NCBI GenBank assembly: GCA_007121175.1
Contig: SKMG01000377.1
Coordinates: 1 to 6,945, forward strand
DNA length: 6,945 nucleotides
Source of the DNA: Trueperaceae bacterium
GTDB taxonomy: Bacteria; Deinococcota; Deinococci; Deinococcales; Trueperaceae
Reading direction: 5' to 3'
Positions 1-4,928 of the stretch are shown piece after piece; the stretch's first letter is position 1, and the number at the start of each line of letters is the position of its first letter. Position numbers and translations under genes: made by a program. Below the pieces are notes generated by a model, which saw nothing but the letters and a program-made list of their open reading frames with translations, had not been told where the DNA came from and did not search any database.

Positions 1-10
1 GGCTGGCGAC

Positions 11-40
11 CAGTCGGTGGGCTCCCAATCGGTGGGCACC
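11..40 (+). repeat. 15-bp tandem duplication at the NUDIX start
   Basis: Bases 11-25 and 26-40 match at 13 of 15 positions and encode QSVGS then QSVGT in the NUDIX frame. Of the two differences, one is synonymous (CAG/CAA) and one changes Ser to Thr. Each copy carries one of the two candidate GTG starts (17 and 32), so the duplication may have copied a start region or may lie inside a longer N-terminus. Confidence 0.7.
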
Positions 41-532
41 GGACCGCACCGCTTCGAGCTCACCACGCTGGCCTACGTGCGACGTGGCGAGCACACGCTC
101 ATGCTCGAGCGTGATTCGGCCGGCGGCCCCGAAGGGGGCCGCTGGAACGGCCTCGGCGGCAAGTTCCTGCCCGGCGAGAGCCCCGAGGCCTGCTTGCGGC
201 GCGAAGTCGCCGAGGAGGCCGGTATCGAGGTGCTCGGCGCCCAACTCAAGGGGTTCCTCAGCTTCCCGGCGTTTCGGGGCGCGACCGACGTCTACAGCTT
301 CGTCTACCTGGTGACGAGCTTTCGCGGCGAGCCGCCGGCGGCGGGACCCGAGGGCCGGCTGCACTGGGTGGAGACGACGCGCGTGCCGGAGCTACCGTTG
401 TGGGAAGGCGACCGCACCTTCTTGCCGTGGCTCGACCGCCCGGGCTTCTTCAGCGCGGAGTTCCGCTACCAGGGCGGCCGCTTCGTCGGCTTCGAGGTGC
501 ACCACTACGCCAGCGACCTCAGCTTGTCCTGA
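17..532 (+). CDS. NUDIX hydrolase, MutT-like, N-terminus uncertain
   Basis: NUDIX enzymes cleave nucleoside diphosphates linked to another group, often damaged or surplus nucleotides. A complete NUDIX box is visible at residues 48-70, with G48, E54, R62-E63, E66-E67 and G69 in the GX5EX7REUXEEXGU pattern; the glutamates bind the catalytic divalent metal. The lead-in WNGLGGK and the C-terminal run LPLWEGDRTFLPWL resemble MutT/MutX-type 8-oxo-dGTP diphosphatases, so a nucleotide-pool role is plausible, but the substrate is not shown. At 171 residues it is normal length for a one-domain member. The first start here is GTG at 17, with another GTG at 32. The frame is open to base 2 with no stop and no clear ribosome site, so the true start may lie left of the window. 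Its last 28 bases overlap the end of the opposing SCP2 gene. Confidence 0.88.
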   Translation: MGSQSVGTGPHRFELTTLAYVRRGEHTLMLERDSAGGPEGGRWNGLGGKFLPGESPEACLRREVAEEAGIEVLGAQLKGFLSFPAFRGATDVYSFVYLVTSFRGEPPAAGPEGRLHWVETTRVPELPLWEGDRTFLPWLDRPGFFSAEFRYQGGRFVGFEVHHYASDLSLS

Positions 533-831
533 TCGAAGAACTTGACCAGCCGCTGCGCCAGCGTCATGTCGCCGGCCACCCGGATGCGGCCGGTCATGAA
601 CGCCATCATCGGGTTGATCTTGCCCTCGAAGAGCGCCACGAGATCATCGTCCCGCATGGTGACGGTCAGGTCGGGCGCCTCGGCCCGCCCCTCCACCGTG
701 CGGATCTCACCGCTCTCGAGCACGTGGTAGAGCGGTTCGGAGAGTTCGTACTGGATCACCGCCGAAGTCTCGCCTGCGGCCTGGGTATCGACCGCTTCCG
801 GCAGCCGGAACAGGAGTTCTTTCGCAGTCAT
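505..831 (-). CDS. SCP2 sterol-binding domain protein
   Basis: A small soluble protein of 108 residues that consists almost entirely of one SCP2 (sterol carrier protein 2) domain. This fold has a hydrophobic tunnel that binds fatty acids, acyl-CoA or sterol-like lipids. The clearest signature is at residues 70-89, where a glycine, an N-P pair and AFMTGRIRVAGDM form the typical end of the domain; the earlier LTVTMRDDDLVALFEGK also fits. There is no signal peptide or membrane segment, so it should act in the cytoplasm. It starts with ATG at 831 and ends with TAG at 505, inside the tail of the NUDIX gene. It is divergent from etfB across a 207-base gap, which suggests, without proving, a link to fatty-acid oxidation. 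No good Shine-Dalgarno site precedes the ATG, and a TATAAG box sits only five bases upstream, so the mRNA may be leaderless. Confidence 0.88.
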   Translation of the reverse strand: MTAKELLFRLPEAVDTQAAGETSAVIQYELSEPLYHVLESGEIRTVEGRAEAPDLTVTMRDDDLVALFEGKINPMMAFMTGRIRVAGDMTLAQRLVKFFDQDKLRSLA

Positions 832-836
832 GCTTT

Positions 837-842
837 CTTATA
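837..842 (-). promoter_or_regulatory. Possible leaderless -10 box for the SCP2 gene
   Basis: Read on the minus strand, TATAAG lies five bases before the ATG at 831. A transcript from this box would start at or next to the ATG. No convincing -35 lies 16-18 bases upstream; a TTGCAA at 871-876 is too far away (28 bases). Leaderless mRNAs are common in Deinococcus, which would fit the suspected lineage. Confidence 0.35.
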
Positions 843-905
843 CGACGTCTCTCGGCGCACGAGCGTCGCCTTGCAACGCCCGCGCCGTTCGGGCGCCGCT
901 CGACC

Positions 906-923
906 GGCCGGGTACAGCCGGCC
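906..923. repeat. Inverted repeat, GGCCGG / CCGGCC
   Basis: Six-base arms at 906-911 and 918-923 are perfect inverted copies around a six-base loop. The repeat lies in the SCP2-etfB divergent region. It could be an operator half-site pair or a chance product of the GC-rich sequence. No T tract follows, so it is not an intrinsic terminator. Confidence 0.4.
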
Positions 924-948
924 AGGTGAGGCGCTGGAGGCGGGACGG

Positions 949-967
949 CCGCGCCGGGCCGGCGCGG
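949..967. repeat. GC inverted repeat over the etfB -35 region
   Basis: CCGCGCC (949-955) and GGCGCGG (961-967) are perfect seven-base inverted arms with a five-base loop. The right arm lies where the -35 contact of the proposed etfB promoter would fall (about 964-969), so a dimeric repressor bound here would compete with RNA polymerase. That role is inference only; there is no T tract to suggest termination. Confidence 0.4.
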
Positions 968-983
968 AGCGGGCCGAGAAGCG

Positions 984-992
984 TGCGATAAT
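984..992 (+). promoter_or_regulatory. Likely extended -10 promoter of etfBA
   Basis: GATAAT at 987-992 matches the TATAAT consensus at five of six positions and is preceded by TG one base earlier (984-985), the extended -10 arrangement that tolerates a weak -35. The expected -35 position (about 964-969) holds GCGGAG, a poor match. Transcription would start near 999, giving a leader of about 40 bases before the etfB ATG. It stands out as an AT-rich island in very GC-rich sequence. Confidence 0.45.
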
Positions 993-1028
993 GCCGCCTC
1001 ACTGCGCCGCGCGCGCCGCGTGCGCCCC

Positions 1029-1034
1029 GGGAGG
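1029..1034 (+). promoter_or_regulatory. Ribosome binding site of etfB
   Basis: GGGAGG ends four bases before the ATG at 1039. It fixes this ATG as the start, rather than any codon further left in the same open frame, which runs back into the NUDIX gene. Confidence 0.7.
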
Positions 1035-1038
1035 CCAC

Positions 1039-1785
1039 ATGACGATCGTGACCGTTGTCAAGCAGGTTCCTGAGGCTGAGGCGCGCGTGCGGGTCGTCGA
1101 CGGCGCCCTGGACCTCGCCGGCGTCACCTTCGTGCTCGACGGCATGGACGAGTACGGTGTCGAGCAGGCTCTGCGCCTGCGCGAGGCGGGGACGGCCAGC
1201 GAGGTGGTCGTGCTGGGCTACGGCCCGCGGGAGACCGAGCGCGCCCTCCGCACGGCGCTCGCCATGGGCGCCGACCGCGCCGTGCTCGTCGTTGGGGACG
1301 CCTTCGACGACCCGCTCACGGTGGCGCTGGCGCTGGTCGAGGCGGTGCGCGAGGCGGCTGCCGAGATGGTGTTCGTCGGCGGGAAGCACGCCGACTGGGA
1401 CAGCGCTGCGCTGGGTCCGGCGCTCGCCGAGGCGCTGGGGTGGCCGCACGTCGACTGGACTACGGCGCTGCGCGTCGAGGACGGGCGCTTCGAGGCGGAG
1501 CACGAGATCGACGATGGGAGCGAGACGCTGCGTGGCAGCCTGCCGGTGGTGATCACCACCCAGCAGGGGCTGGCCGAACCGCGCTATCCGACGTTGCCGA
1601 ACATCATGAAGGCCAACCGCAAGCCGCTCGAGGAACGCTCGGTCGAGCCGCGTCCGAAACGCTCCAGCGCCCGCTCCTACGCTGCGCTGGAGCGTCAACG
1701 GCGGCGCGTCGTGATCGAGGGCGATGCGCGCTCGGCCGCTGATGAACTCGTTCGCCGGCTGCGCGATGAGGCGAAGGTCTTATGA
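1039..1785 (+). CDS. etfB: Electron transfer flavoprotein, beta subunit
   Basis: Small subunit of the cytoplasmic ETF heterodimer, which takes electrons from acyl-CoA and other flavin dehydrogenases and passes them to ETF:quinone oxidoreductase. The product is 248 residues, the usual size. It opens with VTVVKQVP and has GMDEYGVEQAL (35-45), the nucleotide-loop region ALAMGADRAVLV (73-84), and the beta-subunit signature LAEPRYPTLPNIMKANRK (178-195), which forms the loop that docks on partner dehydrogenases. The ATG at 1039 is chosen because a good ribosome site precedes it and the family N-terminus begins there. One oddity: the loop that in other ETFs often reads DxxQ before VGP, near the AMP phosphates, reads DSAALGP (121-127), with alanine for glutamine. 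The gene is followed ten bases later by etfA. A preferred partner dehydrogenase is not visible in the window. Confidence 0.95.
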   Translation: MTIVTVVKQVPEAEARVRVVDGALDLAGVTFVLDGMDEYGVEQALRLREAGTASEVVVLGYGPRETERALRTALAMGADRAVLVVGDAFDDPLTVALALVEAVREAAAEMVFVGGKHADWDSAALGPALAEALGWPHVDWTTALRVEDGRFEAEHEIDDGSETLRGSLPVVITTQQGLAEPRYPTLPNIMKANRKPLEERSVEPRPKRSSARSYAALERQRRRVVIEGDARSAADELVRRLRDEAKVL

Positions 1786-1790
1786 GGTGG
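1785..1790 (+). promoter_or_regulatory. Ribosome binding site of etfA
   Basis: AGGTGG, one mismatch from AGGAGG, lies five bases before the ATG at 1796 and overlaps the final base of the etfB stop codon. This placement suggests that the two subunits are made by coupled translation. Confidence 0.6.
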
Positions 1791-1795
1791 AGCCG

Positions 1796-2794
1796 ATGAT
1801 CCTGATCGTCGTCGAACACGCTGCTGGCGAGCCGCGCCGGAGCGCTCTCGAGCTCGTGAGTGTCGGCCGCTCGTTGGCGCAGGCGAGCGGAGCGCCGCTC
1901 GCCGCGCTGGTGCTCGCTGGCGCTGGTACCGGCGGCACTGGCGGGGCTCTTGGTGCCGAGGCTGTCGCGGAGCGCATGGCGAGCTTCGTGCCGGACGTGC
2001 ACGTCGTCGAGCACGAGGTCCTCGAGCCGCCGCGCGCCGAGACCATGACCCGCGCCCTGGCGCACGCTGCAACCACCCTCGGCGCCAGCGTCCTGCTGCT
2101 GCCGGCGTCGCGCCTGGGGTTGTCCTGCGGACCGCGCGTGGCGCTGCGATTGGGCGGGTCCCTGCTCGAAGACGTCACCAGCGTCGCGTTCGAGGACGGC
2201 GCGGTGGTGGCGACTCGTCCGGCCTTCCTGGCACGCGTGAGCGTCACGGTGGTCGCTGAGGCCGAGCCGGTCGTCGTCAGCGTCGAGCTCGGCGCGCCGC
2301 CACGAGCCTCGCCGCTCGGCGGAGCCGGCGGGGTGCATCGGCTCGAGGTGCCCTTCGAGGCTCGAGATGAGCGCTTGCAGTCGCTCTCACGGCGCGCGCT
2401 CGCGAAGGAGCGGGTCGCGCTCGACGAGGCCGAGGTGGTGGTGTGCGGCGGCCGCGGACTCGGTTCGGCCGAGGCGTTCGAGCGTCACGTGCTACGGCTG
2501 GCCGAGCGCCTCGGCGCCGGCGTGGGCGCGACCCGCGCGGTGGTCGACGTCGGGTGGCGCTCCTACGCCGAGCAGATCGGCCAGACCGGCACAACCGTCG
2601 CCCCGCGGCTCTTCGTCGCACTGGGCGTCTCGGGCGCCGTGCAGCACGTCTCCGGTATGAACCGCTCGGGCGTGATCGTGGCGGTGAACACGGACGCCGA
2701 CGCGCCGATCTTCCGGATCTCGGACTACTGCGTCGTCGGCGACGTGAACGAGGTGGTGCCGGCGCTCGACGAGGCGCTGGCCGGGATCGGTTGA
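1796..2794 (+). CDS. etfA: Electron transfer flavoprotein, alpha subunit
   Basis: Large ETF subunit; its C-terminal domain holds the redox-active FAD. The product is 332 residues, slightly long for the family because of a glycine-rich stretch at 41-53. Domain I (about 1-190) begins MILIVVEHAAGE, typical of alpha subunits. The FAD domain shows GGRGLG (218-223), GATRAVVDVG (244-253) with the conserved arginine at 247, QIGQTGTTVAP (260-270), GVSGAVQHVSGM (277-288) with the histidine at 284, and VNTDADAPIF (298-307). In QTGTTVAP the position that is lysine in human ETF (QTGK) is threonine. The ATG at 1796 is chosen over earlier in-frame codons that lie inside etfB. The gene follows etfB by ten bases and so is co-transcribed with it. 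Its TGA overlaps a TTG that could start the downstream GNAT gene. Confidence 0.95.
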   Translation: MILIVVEHAAGEPRRSALELVSVGRSLAQASGAPLAALVLAGAGTGGTGGALGAEAVAERMASFVPDVHVVEHEVLEPPRAETMTRALAHAATTLGASVLLLPASRLGLSCGPRVALRLGGSLLEDVTSVAFEDGAVVATRPAFLARVSVTVVAEAEPVVVSVELGAPPRASPLGGAGGVHRLEVPFEARDERLQSLSRRALAKERVALDEAEVVVCGGRGLGSAEAFERHVLRLAERLGAGVGATRAVVDVGWRSYAEQIGQTGTTVAPRLFVALGVSGAVQHVSGMNRSGVIVAVNTDADAPIFRISDYCVVGDVNEVVPALDEALAGIG

Positions 2795-2838
2795 ACGGCG
2801 GCGCCACCGGCGCTACCACCGGCATCGCCGGGGAGGCG

Positions 2839-3309
2839 GTGCGGCTGCGTCACGCCGAGGCGGCCGACGTTCCGGCGCTCGTGGCGCTCGAGCGCAACTT
2901 CTCCGGCGACCGCATGTCGCGTGCCTCGCTCGCTCGGCTGGTCGCCGCGCCGGCAGCGTCCGTGTGGGTGGCGGAACTCGGCGGCCAGGTCGTCGGCGAC
3001 GCGGTCGTGGCATACCCGCCGGGCTCCGACGCAGCCCGGGTGTACAGCCTGGCGATCGAGCCGGGTTTCCGGCGCCGCGGCATCGCCGCCTCGCTCATGC
3101 GGCGCCTCGAGCTCGAAGCCGTCGAGCGCGGCTGCAGCGCGCTACGCCTCGAGGTCCGGGTCGACAACGTCGCCGCCCGCCGGCTCTACGAGGCGCTCGG
3201 ATACGAGCTCGTCGGCACGGTCGAGGGCTTCTACCACGACCGCAGCAGCGCGCTGCTGCTGCGCAAGCTCGTCGGCGCGGCCCGGGAGGCGCCCGGCGCC
3301 GGGAGCTAG
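2839..3309 (+). CDS. GNAT family N-acetyltransferase
   Basis: Transfers an acetyl group from acetyl-CoA to an amine; the substrate is unknown. From GTG 2839 the product is 156 residues, a complete one-domain GNAT. It begins with strand MRLRHAEAADVPALVALE. The acetyl-CoA pyrophosphate loop is RRRGIA (78-83) after YSLAIEPGF, and the C-terminal part has the common LRLEVRVDNVAARRLYEALG (102-121) with N110 and Y117. The start is unsure. GTG 2839 has GGGGAGG just before it and gives the usual family N-terminus. TTG 2791 overlaps the etfA stop and would add 16 low-complexity residues rich in Gly, Ala and Thr. The gene probably shares the etfBA transcript and converges on the ATP-grasp gene 42 bases away. 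The sequence resembles RimI-like and RimK-associated GNATs. No peptidase domain follows, unlike GNAT-peptidase C39 fusions. Confidence 0.85.
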   Translation: MRLRHAEAADVPALVALERNFSGDRMSRASLARLVAAPAASVWVAELGGQVVGDAVVAYPPGSDAARVYSLAIEPGFRRRGIAASLMRRLELEAVERGCSALRLEVRVDNVAARRLYEALGYELVGTVEGFYHDRSSALLLRKLVGAAREAPGAGS

Positions 3310-3351
3310 CAGCGCGGCCGCCCAGGGTCGTTGCGCACGGCGTGTCGGCGT
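3310..3351. other. Short convergent gap, no clear terminator
   Basis: Forty-two bases separate the stop of the GNAT gene from the stop of the opposing ATP-grasp gene. There is no hairpin followed by a T run on either strand, so termination here is Rho-dependent or lies within the neighbouring genes. The gap holds one copy of a 17-base direct repeat. Confidence 0.5.
3314..3330 (+). repeat. 17-bp direct repeat, copy 1 (intergenic)
   Basis: The 17 bases GCGGCCGCCCAGGGTCG are identical to those at 4808-4824. This copy lies between convergent stops. Such a match is mildly unexpected even in GC-rich DNA of this length, but no function is evident. Confidence 0.6.
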
Positions 3352-4260
3352 TCAGTCCAGGCGACCATCGAAGCCGGCCTCGCCGTCGACCAGATAGCGC
3401 ACGATCTCGGCGTAGATCTCCGGGTTAGCCCTGTCCTCCTCGCTGGCTGCGATCGTGGGGTTGTCGTTGACCTCGATCACGACGTAGCCGCTGTCGAACT
3501 CCTTGATGTCGACGCCGTAGAGGCTGTCGCCGATCGCGGCCGCCGCCTTGCGCGCGATCGTCAGGAGCGCCGGCGGCGCTTCCTCGCGCGCGATGCAGCG
3601 CGTGTGCGTCGAGCTGCCGTCAGCTGCACGCTCCATCGTCCGCCAGGCGTCGGTGGCGAAGCGGTACTGCAGTACCGCCAGCACCCGGCCGTGCAGCAGG
3701 ATCACGCGCCAGTCGAAGCGGCTCGGCACGTACTGCTGCACCACCAGCCGGTCGGCGCGGCGCAGGAAGCGCTGCCCGACGCGCACGAACGCCTCGGGGG
3801 TGGTGACTCTGTCGACGTACGCCGAGAAGCTGCTGTTGGGCGCCTTGAGGACCAGCGGCGTGCCCAGCGCCTCGAAGAGCTCGCCTGCGTGGCCTGCGTC
3901 GAGGTCTGCCTGGCGCAGGCAGCGGGTCTCTGGGAGCGGCACCCCGGCCCGGACCAGCCGGCGGTACATCGCCAGTTTGTCGCAGCACAGGCGGATGGAG
4001 TCCGAGGTGTCGAGCACCCGCTTGCCCTGGATCTCGGCCCAGCGCGCCACGACGTAGCTCGTGTTGAGCGGGTCGGTGAGAGCCCGGATGAACACCGCGT
4101 CGTAGTTGCGCAGGTACTTCAGCTCGTTCCTGAAGATGAAGTCGGCCTCGTGCCCGAGCTCGAACGCCGCGTTGCGGAAGTTCGACAGCGCCGTGAGCTC
4201 GACGGAGGACCGGATGGTGTAGCGCTCGGTGTAGATCGCTAGTCGAGCCACGTCCCGCAT
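3352..4260 (-). CDS. RimK-like ATP-grasp ligase
   Basis: ATP-grasp ligases form an amide bond through an acyl-phosphate; RimK-like members add amino acids or peptides to a carboxylate. From ATG 4260 the product is 302 residues. Residues 5-60 form the pre-ATP-grasp domain. The ATP-grasp part shows K95, the lysine strand PLVLKAPNSSFSAYVDRV (135-152), QQYVPSRFDWRVILLHGR (175-192), and the Mg-binding segment YGVDIKE ... VIEVNDNP (248-268) with D251, E263 and N265. FDWR and VEVNDNP-like endings are typical of the RLAN-linked RimK family. The loop at 141-148 has no glycine, although this loop is usually glycine-rich. ATG 4260 overlaps the RLAN gene by 22 bases; GTG 4251 is an alternative, with GAGGA nine bases before it. 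Translation is probably coupled to the RLAN gene. The substrate is unknown. Confidence 0.85.
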   Translation of the reverse strand: MRDVARLAIYTERYTIRSSVELTALSNFRNAAFELGHEADFIFRNELKYLRNYDAVFIRALTDPLNTSYVVARWAEIQGKRVLDTSDSIRLCCDKLAMYRRLVRAGVPLPETRCLRQADLDAGHAGELFEALGTPLVLKAPNSSFSAYVDRVTTPEAFVRVGQRFLRRADRLVVQQYVPSRFDWRVILLHGRVLAVLQYRFATDAWRTMERAADGSSTHTRCIAREEAPPALLTIARKAAAAIGDSLYGVDIKEFDSGYVVIEVNDNPTIAASEEDRANPEIYAEIVRYLVDGEAGFDGRLD

Positions 4261-4928
4261 TCCTCGAGGCGAGTGCGCTCTTCCGGCGTGAGGGCCGGCC
4301 ACGGCAGCGGCTCCAGCGCCGAGAGCGCGAACGCGCCGGAGGTGACGATCACGCGTGCCTTCATCAAGGGGAGCCGGAAGCAGGCGAACAGCTCACGCGC
4401 GTAGCTCTGGTACTCAGGCACGTCGGTGCTTCCGAGGACCACCCGCAGCATGTCGACGCGGCAGCCCTCGGGCAGCCGCTGGCACAGCACCGCATACTTG
4501 CCAGTGTAGGTGAGGCCTCTGCGGCGCGCCTCGACGGCATCGCGGTCGTCGAGCCGCACAGCTCGGCTGGAGAAGGGGTTGATGGGATACGCCATGAGCG
4601 GCGGCGTTGGGAAGCGGTCGGTGACCACCTCGAAGCTCGGCACCGCCAGGCCGTGCCGGGCGGCCAGCGCCAGCGCCACCGGGACCACGTAGGCGTCGAG
4701 CGCCTCGGCCGTCGTCGGTATCACCTGCTCGCCAGCGTCCTCCAGGTCGAGCGAGCGGTAGTAGCCCTCCTCGAGGTAGCCGTAGTTGCCGCTCAAGTTC
4801 GCGAGCAGCGGCCGCCCAGGGTCGAAACCCCAGGCGGCCGGCACGAGATCGTGATGCAGCGCGAAACTCTTCGGCGTCGCGCGACGCGTGGAGCTCGACG
4901 CCGACCCGCGACCCGCGGTCAGTCCCAC
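4239..4928 (-). CDS. RLAN-domain protein, partner of RimK-like ligase
   Basis: Matches, by recognition, the RimK-like ATP-grasp N-terminal (RLAN) domain, normally the front half of a single RLAN-ATP-grasp protein. From GTG 4928 it has 229 residues. FDPGRPLLANLSGNYGYLEE and GYYRSL (35-60) are the opening signature, followed by an E-x-VIPT segment. YARELFACFRLPLMKARVIV (176-195) with LEPLPWPALTPEE is the family ending. Here it stops (TAG 4239) inside the start of the ATP-grasp gene, so the two halves are separate genes. The start is unresolved: GTG 4928 overlaps the pgk stop by ten bases and lacks a ribosome site, and GTG 4844 is also possible. Residues 1-22 are oddly rich in Ser, Arg, Ala and Thr. 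A neighbouring frame looks more coding from 4920 to about 4864, which hints at a frameshift or sequence error. Confidence 0.75.
   Translation of the reverse strand: MGLTAGRGSASSSTRRATPKSFALHHDLVPAAWGFDPGRPLLANLSGNYGYLEEGYYRSLDLEDAGEQVIPTTAEALDAYVVPVALALAARHGLAVPSFEVVTDRFPTPPLMAYPINPFSSRAVRLDDRDAVEARRRGLTYTGKYAVLCQRLPEGCRVDMLRVVLGSTDVPEYQSYARELFACFRLPLMKARVIVTSGAFALSALEPLPWPALTPEERTRLEECGTWLD
4808..4824 (+). repeat. 17-bp direct repeat, copy 2 (inside RLAN gene)
   Basis: Identical to bases 3314-3330. On the minus strand this copy encodes the FDPGRP part of the RLAN signature, so here the sequence is under protein constraint, whereas the other copy is intergenic. Confidence 0.6.

Noticed and set aside
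1000..1028. Alternating GC run in the etfB leader, considered as a regulatory RNA or Z-DNA element
   Set aside because: It is too short and too typical of GC-rich DNA to support a claim.
400..1038. Upstream in-frame extension of etfB through the NUDIX and SCP2 genes
   Set aside because: The open frame extends left, but family length, the N-terminal motif and the ribosome site all place the start at 1039.
838..1698. Long minus-strand open frame opposite etfB
   Set aside because: It is antisense to a clear etfB, its translation is rich in Arg, Ala and His with no recognisable domain, and it arises from the GC-rich codon pattern.
3242..3303. Perfect palindromes at 3242-3259 (18 bp) and 3292-3303 (12 bp) near the end of the GNAT gene, considered as a terminator
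   Set aside because: Both lie inside coding sequence, are explained by Ser/Ala/Leu and Pro/Gly/Ala codons, and have no T tract after them.
3331..4242. Plus-strand open frame of about 300 codons opposite the ATP-grasp gene
   Set aside because: No domain is recognisable, while the minus strand has ordered ATP-grasp motifs throughout.
4239..4302. Programmed -1 frameshift fusing the RLAN and ATP-grasp proteins as the main reading
   Set aside because: No slippery heptamer was seen, and an ordinary stop/start overlap with candidate starts explains the layout; kept only as an alternative.
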